Source: an uncultured Fibrobacter sp.
GTDB taxonomy: Bacteria; Fibrobacterota; Fibrobacteria; Fibrobacterales; Fibrobacteraceae
NCBI GenBank assembly: GCA_946414075.1
Contig: CAMKNA010000016.1
Location: 1-47,223, forward strand
DNA: 47,223 bases
Reading direction: 5' to 3'
A program made the position numbers and the translations under genes. Each line of letters begins with the position of its first letter. Within the stretch, counting starts at the first letter, position 1. Under the pieces are notes generated by a model. It saw only the letters and a program-made list of their open reading frames with translations. It was not told where the DNA came from and ran no database searches. Of this stretch, positions 42,027-47,223 are shown one piece after another.

Positions 42027-42733
42027 TTGGATGCCTTCCAGATAGAAATCAGGCTCTTGTTCTTACGGGTAGCAAGCCAGAGAGTTGGCCAAATCAAAAT
42101 TAGATCACGGATAAGGCTTGTCCATGTTTCTGCCTTATCGGCAGCCCCCTCTATTTCGAAGCATCCGCAAGTGATGCCCAAGTCATGGTAGAGCGCCCAA
42201 CTGAGAGCAATAATAAAACTTATAAACATCCCGAAAATGGCAAGGGCGGATTCTCGTACAAATGGCGAAACGATCATGGCAAGGCCAAACCACAGTTCAA
42301 ACTGCGGGTATACCAAGGCAAAGAAGTTGTTCAGGAATTCCAGGTGAAGAGCCGGGAAAAACTGGTACTGGGCTACAAGAACAGCAAACTCATGGGGATT
42401 CTGAATCTTGAAGATGGAGGCAAAGATGAACATGCCTCCGATGCCAATACGACAAAGCGTCTCTAGGGCACGGATAGAGAAATCTTTCTGTAGCTTATAC
42501 GCAGGCAAAATAAATGCACAACCAATAATCAAGGCCCCAAGCCCCACCTGGATATTGTAGCGGTAAGCCTTGGGCCACATGTCGATAAGCCAATCCTGGT
42601 CTGTAAAGGTCAAGATTGTTTCTGGAAAACTTATTTCGGCTACGCATACGGCAACGAAAAAAGCAGCGATCAATAGGAGTATGCCAGAAATGATAGAACG
42701 AGTTCGATTCTGAGACTGAAAACAATCGATCAT
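42023..42733 (-). CDS. MauE/DoxX-like membrane protein
   Basis: This is a 236-residue protein with about six hydrophobic segments. The segment RIGIGGMFIFASIFKIQNPHEFA is the DoxX/MauE core, and GITCGCFEIEG (about residue 197) carries the Cys-Gly-Cys motif often seen in MauE-like redox-associated proteins. Such proteins act in periplasmic disulphide or electron-transfer chemistry. No partner thioredoxin or rhodanese gene is adjacent. AAGGGG lies before ATG 42733, supporting the start. It lies between the small membrane-protein gene and the Nudix gene in one operon. Confidence 0.78.
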   Translation of the reverse strand: MIDCFQSQNRTRSIISGILLLIAAFFVAVCVAEISFPETILTFTDQDWLIDMWPKAYRYNIQVGLGALIIGCAFILPAYKLQKDFSIRALETLCRIGIGGMFIFASIFKIQNPHEFAVLVAQYQFFPALHLEFLNNFFALVYPQFELWFGLAMIVSPFVRESALAIFGMFISFIIALSWALYHDLGITCGCFEIEGAADKAETWTSLIRDLILIWPTLWLATRKNKSLISIWKASK

Positions 42734-42745
42734 TTGTGGCCCCTT

Positions 42746-42940
42746 CTAGAGAATGTCTGCCGGCTTTTCCAGAATTTCCTGGGAACCAATCCAGTTTACA
42801 GACTTGGTGTCATCTACGCGAATGTTGTTCACGATAGCAAGTACTATGCTGAAGACTGCGATACCCAACAGGACAATCCAGTTCAAGGACTTGATATAGT
42901 TCTTACAGAAGATAAATATCTTGTTTTCTTTAATGCTCAT
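42746..42940 (-). CDS. Small single-helix membrane protein (64 residues)
   Basis: The product is MSIKENKIFIFCKNYIKSLN followed by one membrane helix (WIVLLGIAVFSIVLAIV) and a short polar tail (VNNIRVDDTKSVNWIGSQEI). I do not recognise it. ATG 42940 was chosen over an in-frame TTG at 42949. It ends 12 bp before the MauE-like gene and is probably the first gene of that operon. The tail could be a truncated entry to a periplasmic domain, but no continuing frame was found after the stop. Confidence 0.6.
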   Translation of the reverse strand: MSIKENKIFIFCKNYIKSLNWIVLLGIAVFSIVLAIVNNIRVDDTKSVNWIGSQEILEKPADIL

Positions 42941-42956
42941 AGGACGCAATATACAA

Positions 42957-42990
42957 AAAAAGCCTTCGAATTATAATTCGAAGGCTTTTT
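42957..42990 (-). terminator. Strong terminator of metG, possibly bidirectional
   Basis: AAAAAGCCTTCGAA, TTATAA and TTCGAAGGCTTTTT form a perfect 14-bp stem. On the minus strand it is followed by a run of seven T (positions 42961-42955), as expected for the end of the metG transcript. A TATATT box for the next minus-strand gene (42953-42948) starts immediately after it. Confidence 0.88.
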
Positions 42991-43016
42991 CATGAATAAA
43001 ATATTGTTCTTTATTT

Positions 43017-43062
43017 CCTGTGAGCCGTAGGCGACTCGTATTAACGAGTCGTCGAAGGCGAC
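43017..43062 (-). repeat. Hairpin repeat element R4 (REP-like), 3' of metG
   Basis: Read on the minus strand, it has GTCGCCTTCGA, the core CGACTCGT-TAAT-ACGAGTCG (43051-43032) and CCTACGGCTCACAGG, the same framework as elements R1 and R2. It lies between the metG stop and the metG terminator, so it is part of that mRNA's 3' untranslated region, in sense orientation. Confidence 0.8.
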
Positions 43063-43086
43063 CTTTGGACACTTGCGCTTTAGCGC

Positions 43087-45156
43087 TTAGTGTACTCCGT
43101 TTCCATCTTGCACATCGCAAGTGACCGGCTTGCCGTTCACTTCAAGAGCGAGATCGTCGCAGAACACAGCGCCACCCTTCACGGAGAGTGCAATCTTCTC
43201 GAAGTCCTTCACCTTGAGCTCGCGGGGTTCGCTAGGGGAGACACCCTTGAACAGGGCGCGGTCACCGGGTTTCGCGTCTTCGGGCACGGAGACAAGGCGG
43301 CAGGTGTGTGCTTCGTTGTCAAGATCGCCGGCAAAAAGCATGCCCTGGCTCATGATACCGCGGAGAGCACTAGGCTTCAGGTTCGCGAACAGGAGAATCT
43401 TACGGTTCTGGAGTTCTTCAGCTTTGTAGCTGTTCTTGAGTCCACTGCAGATGGTGCGGAGTTCACCTTCGCCGGCCTCCACCTTGAGCACATAGAGACT
43501 CGTGGCATCCGGATGGTCGGCCACTTCCTTAATCTGGGCCACACGCATATCCATGGCGGCGGGTACATCGGCCGCCATCAGGGGCTTATTCTGCTTAGTT
43601 TTTGGCTGGGCTTCGGGCTTCTTGACTTCTTCCTCGATACGCGGGAAGAGCGGTTTGCCCTCGCCGAATGCTTCGCCTCCCTTGAGAATTCCCCAAGCGA
43701 GATCGTCGGCACTCTGGAACTTGCAGCCGATCATGGAAAGACCTTCTTCGGCCTTGCCCGGAATCACCGGCCACAGGAGACTGAGCGAAAGGCGCACGGC
43801 TTCGGCGGACACATAAAGAACCGTTGCGAGTTCATCCTTCGCGGCAGGGTCTTTCGCAAGCTTCCACGGGGCCTTGACTTCCAGGTAGCGGTTGATGCTA
43901 CGCACGAGTTGCATGATGGTCTCGATAGACTGGGAGAGACGGGCCTGCGGCAGGCCTTCCTTGATTTCTTCGATGACCTTGTTTGCTAGCTCGATGACTT
44001 CCTTCTCGGCGTCTCCGGTAACGGTGGCGGCGGGGAGCTTGCCTTCAAAGTTATTGAGCACCAGGCGGTGTACGCGGTTCAGCACATTGCCCAGGTCGTT
44101 GGCAAGGTCACTATTGATGCGGCGCACGAAGGCGTCGTGAGTGAAGTTGGCGTCCTGACCGACGACCATTTCGCGGGCGAGAAAGTAGCGGAACGCGTCG
44201 ATGCCGTATTTTTCCATGTAGTCCATGGGGTTCACCACATTGCCTGCGGACTTGCTCATCTTTTCGCCACCGTTCACGAGCCACCAACCGTGGGCCAAGA
44301 TGTGCTGCGGCAGTGGAATGTCGAGTGCCATAAGCATGGTCGGCCAGTACACGCTGTGAGTCGTCAAAATGTCCTTGCCGATCAGGTGGTAGGTGGCGGG
44401 CCAAATCGGCGTGCCGTCGGCATAAGTCTTGTGGAAGGCGGTGGAGGCGCTCACGTAGTTGAGCAAAGCGTCGAACCACACGTAGGTCACGTAGTCGGTG
44501 TCGAAGGGCAGCGGAATGCCCCAGCTGAGGCGTGCCTTCGGGCGGCTGATGCACAGGTCGTTCAGCGGCTGGCGCAGGAATCCGCGGATTTCGTTCCAGC
44601 GGTAGTCCGGCACGATCCAGTCCTTGTGGCTTTCGAGAAAGTCAATCAGCTTCTGCTGGTAAGAACCCATCTTGAAGAAGTAGTTCTTTTCCTTGAGCCA
44701 TTCCACCGGGCGGTGACTGATGGGGTCGCACTTGTTTTCGTCCAGCTCGTCTTCGCTGAAGAAGCGTTCTTCACCAACGGAGTACCAGCCCTCGTATTCC
44801 TTCGAGTAGATTTCGCCCTTGTCCCAGAGCTTCTGCAGGCATTCCTGCACATAGGCCTTGTGTTCGGGCATGGTGGTGCGGATAAAGAAGTCGTTACCGA
44901 TACCCATCTTCTTCCACAGGTCCTCAAAGCGGTGGTAGTATTCATCTACATGCTCCTGCGGGGTCACGCCGCGTTTTTCGGCGGCACGCTGCACCTTCTG
45001 GCCGTGTTCGTCGGTACCGGTCAAGAAGAAGGTCTGGTAGCCCAGAATCTTGTGGAAACGGGTGAGAATATCCGCGAGGACAGTGGTGTAGGAGTGCCCA
45101 ATATGCGGGGCGTCATTCACATAATAAATCGGGGTGGTAACATAAAAATTTTTCAT
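43087..45156 (-). CDS. metG: Methionyl-tRNA synthetase
   Basis: This 689-residue class I enzyme charges tRNA-Met. The HIGH motif is HIGH in DAPHIGHSYTTVL (about 17-22) and KMSKS is at residues 299-303 (GGEKMSKSAGNVVNP). The anticodon-binding helical domain runs about 380-540 and includes NRYLEVKAPW. After a charged linker (PEAQPKTKQNKP), a C-terminal tRNA-binding OB-fold (about 575-685: VAQIKEVADHPDATSLYVLKVE) is present, used for dimerisation or tRNA capture in many bacteria. The zinc-knuckle cysteines of the long E. coli type were not seen. TAAATTTG lies 5 nt before the ATG. Confidence 0.97.
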   Translation of the reverse strand: MKNFYVTTPIYYVNDAPHIGHSYTTVLADILTRFHKILGYQTFFLTGTDEHGQKVQRAAEKRGVTPQEHVDEYYHRFEDLWKKMGIGNDFFIRTTMPEHKAYVQECLQKLWDKGEIYSKEYEGWYSVGEERFFSEDELDENKCDPISHRPVEWLKEKNYFFKMGSYQQKLIDFLESHKDWIVPDYRWNEIRGFLRQPLNDLCISRPKARLSWGIPLPFDTDYVTYVWFDALLNYVSASTAFHKTYADGTPIWPATYHLIGKDILTTHSVYWPTMLMALDIPLPQHILAHGWWLVNGGEKMSKSAGNVVNPMDYMEKYGIDAFRYFLAREMVVGQDANFTHDAFVRRINSDLANDLGNVLNRVHRLVLNNFEGKLPAATVTGDAEKEVIELANKVIEEIKEGLPQARLSQSIETIMQLVRSINRYLEVKAPWKLAKDPAAKDELATVLYVSAEAVRLSLSLLWPVIPGKAEEGLSMIGCKFQSADDLAWGILKGGEAFGEGKPLFPRIEEEVKKPEAQPKTKQNKPLMAADVPAAMDMRVAQIKEVADHPDATSLYVLKVEAGEGELRTICSGLKNSYKAEELQNRKILLFANLKPSALRGIMSQGMLFAGDLDNEAHTCRLVSVPEDAKPGDRALFKGVSPSEPRELKVKDFEKIALSVKGGAVFCDDLALEVNGKPVTCDVQDGNGVH

Positions 45157-45161
45157 GCCTG

Positions 45162-45183
45162 CAAATTTAGAAAAATTATATTG
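45162..45183. promoter_or_regulatory. Divergent promoter boxes of metG and the nitroreductase gene
   Basis: On the minus strand TAAATTTG (45169-45162) ends 5 nt before the metG ATG, with no Shine-Dalgarno sequence. On the plus strand TATATTG (45177-45183) lies 20 nt before ATG 45204, with AAGAGG at 45193-45198 between them. Only 47 bp separate the start codons. Confidence 0.5.
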
Positions 45184-45203
45184 AGGGAAAACAAGAGGTA
45201 TTT

Positions 45204-45725
45204 ATGTCTTTCATGGATTTGGCCAAGAATCGCTATAGCTGCCGAGCTTTCAGCACCCAAAATGTCGAACCCGAAAAACTCGCCCAGGTGCTCGAGACAG
45301 GCCGCATTTCTCCGACGGCAATCAATGCGCAGCCCGTGACTGTGAAGGTCATCAAGTCTCCCGAGGCCCTGGATAAAATCCGCGGTATCACTCGAATGGC
45401 CTACAACGCCCCTGTGGTGCTTATGGTATGCTATGATGAGCCCAAGTGCTACACAGCCGAAAAGTATAACGATACTTTCAACAGCGGCATTATGGATGCA
45501 AGCATTGTCACCACTTCGATGATGATGCAGGCCACCGACCTTGGTCTTGCAACCCTATGGGCCCGCGGGTTCAATGCTTCTGAAATAGAGAAAGCCTTTG
45601 CTTTTCCAAGTAACCTAAAGCTAGCTTGTCTCTTGGATGTTGGTTACGCAGACCCAGAGAATGGTGGCCCTTCGCCCAGGCATCCCGTGCGCAAAAGCAT
45701 GGAAGAATTTGCAGAAGATTGGTGA
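45204..45725 (+). CDS. Nitroreductase-family FMN protein
   Basis: This is a 173-residue flavoprotein with the small nitroreductase layout: NRYSCRAFSTQNVEPEKLAQVL, RISPTAINAQPV (FMN contact region), MDASIVTTSMMMQATDLGLATLWARGF, and a C-terminal DVGYADPENGGPSPRHPVRKSMEEF. Such enzymes reduce nitro or quinone compounds using NAD(P)H, but natural substrates are seldom known. The start is supported by AAGAGG 5 nt before ATG. It is divergent from metG and convergent with the CotH gene. Confidence 0.9.
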   Translation: MSFMDLAKNRYSCRAFSTQNVEPEKLAQVLETGRISPTAINAQPVTVKVIKSPEALDKIRGITRMAYNAPVVLMVCYDEPKCYTAEKYNDTFNSGIMDASIVTTSMMMQATDLGLATLWARGFNASEIEKAFAFPSNLKLACLLDVGYADPENGGPSPRHPVRKSMEEFAEDW

Positions 45726-45761
45726 TATGTGAACAGGTGCTTCTAAGGGTGCTTGGGGATT

Positions 45762-46985
45762 CTATAAAAGAGGAAGCAGGGAATCCAGTTCATCCATTTT
45801 TGCACGCAAAGCCTTTTTCATCATATCGACAGCCTCCGCAAATGGTAATTTTTCATCGCCGACAAGGTCCGCATCAATCATTATAGGCCAGAGCTTTGCA
45901 TCCTGTTCGTCGGAAAGCGCGATATAGTTAGCAAGGGAATCAATAAAAGAGTCCATTGTATAAAGTCGGTCTTTAGAGGCCTTCCACCTTTGAAGAAGAG
46001 TCCGCCTGAACGAAGGCTTGTTAAAGAATTGCTTGTAATAAGGAAACTCGCTATTTAGCAAACCCGTCTGGCGAATATCAAAAGTCAGGTAGTCAAAATC
46101 CCAAACTGGCCCCGCGTTGATTTTCCCTGTTTCATCCTTATGGACAAACGCACTTTTAGGGAAAGAAAGCTCTGTGTTGGTCGAAAGCATATACACCATG
46201 TAATAGTTCGCAAAAGACTCTATGTTGACATATTTCAGATAGCTGGAATCATCTTTCGCCAACTGTACCAAATACTCAACAGAATCAACAAAATCCTTGA
46301 TACTACCGTAACGAGCACTATCCAATTCCTTAGGATACTTGATATTTGCGTTAAAGTCGTTGAATTTTGTCCTAAAGCTGGGTTCATCGGGGTCTGTGTT
46401 CGGATTAAATTCTAGCAAGAAACCATTTTCTCCCACATTTAATCGATTTTCCTTTACTTCGATTTTTTCACAGACATAGTAATTGCCCATAAAGGTCCCA
46501 TTCAAATACACATCGGCAAACACCCCGCTCGGAGTCCACGCAAGAGAGGTCCGTCTCGAAAGCTCCATAGCGACCGCATTTCGAATCAATGTCCTATCCC
46601 TATAATTGGCCAGCATTATCCATTTTTTAGCTGCTGGCATACCAAGAAGCGGTCTTGCATGGCTAAACTTCAGGGTGTATGGTTTCTTGGGGTACCACCA
46701 AGTCGAATTTCCTCTCCCCTTGATAGTCGATTCGATTTTTTCCGTTCGTGAAACGCTATCTTCCCACACTTGCACCTTTGCGGGAACCGCGTTATCACGG
46801 CTTTTTACCTCTTGAAAATCTTCCGTTTCAATAATAATTTGTGGAAGTCCCGTATAGGGATATTTACATACAAGGCTGCTATCAGAACTCAGAACTGTAG
46901 AAGAAACACTCTCCCCATCAAAACAGCACAATAAGGAGCAAGCACCTGCAACAAGGAGAATGCTTTTCACGAACTTCTTTAGCAT
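45762..46985 (-). CDS. CotH-family lipoprotein (kinase-like fold)
   Basis: This is a 407-residue protein with a lipoprotein-type signal (MLKKFVKSILLVAGACSLLC, two adjacent Cys about residues 20-21). The CotH domain shows the conserved blocks STIKGRGNSTWWYPKKPYTLKF, KKWIMLANYRDRTLIRNAVA, VFADVYLNGTFMGNYYVCEKI, ESFANYYMVYML and the metal-site GPVWDFDYLTF. Spore-coat CotH is an atypical protein kinase, and CotH domains in gut anaerobes are often linked to cellulose-degrading or surface proteins. ATG 46985 was chosen over an upstream in-frame ATG at 47024 because it gives the signal peptide and follows a TATATTT box by 5 nt. It uses more A/T-rich codons than metG. Confidence 0.86.
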   Translation of the reverse strand: MLKKFVKSILLVAGACSLLCCFDGESVSSTVLSSDSSLVCKYPYTGLPQIIIETEDFQEVKSRDNAVPAKVQVWEDSVSRTEKIESTIKGRGNSTWWYPKKPYTLKFSHARPLLGMPAAKKWIMLANYRDRTLIRNAVAMELSRRTSLAWTPSGVFADVYLNGTFMGNYYVCEKIEVKENRLNVGENGFLLEFNPNTDPDEPSFRTKFNDFNANIKYPKELDSARYGSIKDFVDSVEYLVQLAKDDSSYLKYVNIESFANYYMVYMLSTNTELSFPKSAFVHKDETGKINAGPVWDFDYLTFDIRQTGLLNSEFPYYKQFFNKPSFRRTLLQRWKASKDRLYTMDSFIDSLANYIALSDEQDAKLWPIMIDADLVGDEKLPFAEAVDMMKKALRAKMDELDSLLPLL

Positions 46986-46990
46986 GGGTA

Positions 46991-46997
46991 AAATATA
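46991..46997 (-). promoter_or_regulatory. TATATTT box before the CotH gene
   Basis: On the minus strand TATATTT ends 5 nt before ATG 46985, and no Shine-Dalgarno sequence is visible. It follows the terminator of the next minus-strand gene by about 14 bp. Confidence 0.4.
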
Positions 46998-47005
46998 ACT
47001 TTCGG

Positions 47006-47042
47006 CAAAAAATGTCCCGGACATTAACTAGCCCGGGACATT
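47006..47042 (-). terminator. Rho-independent terminator of the TrpB-like gene
   Basis: AATGTCCCGG (47011-47020) pairs perfectly with CCGGGACATT (47033-47042) around a 12-base loop. Read on the minus strand it is followed by a run of T (47012-47007), so it ends the transcript of the gene entering from the right edge. Confidence 0.85.
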
Positions 47043-47074
47043 GATATATTCACAACAAGAATGCCAAGGTTCGT

Positions 47075-47223
47075 TTACACCTTCGGCAACTGGGCGAGGC
47101 TCTTGGCGATGTCTTCATCTGTGGGGATGTAGTCGCTCATTTCGCCGTCATTGAACTTCTGGTAGGCGACCATGTCGAAGTAACCCGTACCGGTGAGGCC
47201 GAACACGATGTTCTTGGCCTGGC
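47075..47223 (-). CDS. C-terminal end of a probable TrpB-like PLP enzyme (partial)
   Basis: The last 48 codons and stop (47075-47077) are visible: the frame reads QAKNIVFGLTGTGYFDMVAY, then QKFNDGEMSDYIPTDEDIAK and SLAQLPKV. The GTGYFDM...Y segment and ending resemble the TrpB2/tryptophan-synthase-beta-like PLP enzymes found in anaerobic Gram-negatives. That similarity is from memory, and the catalytic lysine lies outside the window, so the identification is tentative. Confidence 0.55.
   Translation of the reverse strand, partial: QAKNIVFGLTGTGYFDMVAYQKFNDGEMSDYIPTDEDIAKSLAQLPKV

Noticed and set aside
42495..42949. Frameshift or truncation of a longer redox protein at the 64-residue membrane protein
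   Set aside because: No continuing frame with protein-like sequence follows the stop, and a Shine-Dalgarno sequence and the next start follow directly.
44068..45339. 423-codon open frame antisense to metG
   Set aside because: It covers the HIGH and KMSKS regions of metG in mirror frame, extends into the divergent nitroreductase gene, and shows no domain.

Overview
The window looks like a chromosomal segment from a member of the Fibrobacterota, most likely a Fibrobacter species. The strongest single sign is a secreted protein ending in the FISUMP domain (Fibrobacter succinogenes major paralogous domain, 30715-31812). A Cthe_2159-type carbohydrate-binding lipoprotein, a CotH-family lipoprotein, outer-membrane-type proteins and a Gram-negative Lol transporter fit this. 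No rRNA, tRNA, insertion sequence, prophage or CRISPR array was seen. Genes are densely packed, often with ATGA overlaps.

Layout. 1-5483 (+): end of lysS, a LolC/E-LolD lipoprotein-release ABC transporter, clpC and a short-LID adenylate kinase. 5484-7628: hairpin repeats around an acyl-CoA carboxylase carboxyltransferase gene, including a tandem pair of about 98 bp units. 7629-12055 (+): three exported proteins (a nine-repeat glycine-rich beta-helix-like protein, a PepSY-like protein and a cellulose-binding-type lipoprotein). The first two share a homologous promoter block, and the third has its Shine-Dalgarno sequence inside a long hairpin. 12178-15896 (+): a signalling operon of TPR lipoprotein, membrane-anchored Ser/Thr kinase, GAF/sigma-54 activator and a small secreted charged protein. 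15903-17921 (-): murA and a GYF-RDD membrane protein. 18145-18411 (+): an internally deleted TatC. 18491-23949 (+): rapA, proB and dgt. 23972-30615 (-): a small conserved-looking protein, map, a DEAD-box helicase, an outer-membrane-like protein with a lipoprotein partner, pyrE, a membrane protein and purU. 30715-31812 (+): the FISUMP protein. 31822-40026 (-): a YrdC/YciO protein, yraN, a Ser/Thr kinase paired with an FHA-ABC transporter, an aspartate-type aminotransferase and an MMPL/RND exporter. 40058-41551 (+): an Omp85-like barrel divergent from the exporter. 41544-42940 (-): Nudix hydrolase, MauE/DoxX-like protein and a 64-residue membrane protein. 43087-45156 (-): metG. 45204-45725 (+): a nitroreductase. 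45762-46985 (-): a CotH lipoprotein. 47075-47223 (-): the end of a probable TrpB-like gene.

Themes. Housekeeping functions (tRNA charging, proteolysis, nucleotide and cell-wall synthesis, protein maturation) alternate with envelope and signalling modules. Two separate transmembrane Ser/Thr kinases each sit beside a plausible effector: a sigma-54 activator in one case, and an FHA-domain ABC transporter in the other (resembling the mycobacterial PknF/Rv1747 pair). A family of short hairpin elements lies just 3' of adk, the carboxylase gene and metG, always in the direction of transcription. Several genes have a TATATTK or TAnnTTTG-like box only 4-9 nt before the ATG and no Shine-Dalgarno sequence, while others have a longer leader and a clear one. 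All functional calls rest on reading motifs by eye; no searches were run.
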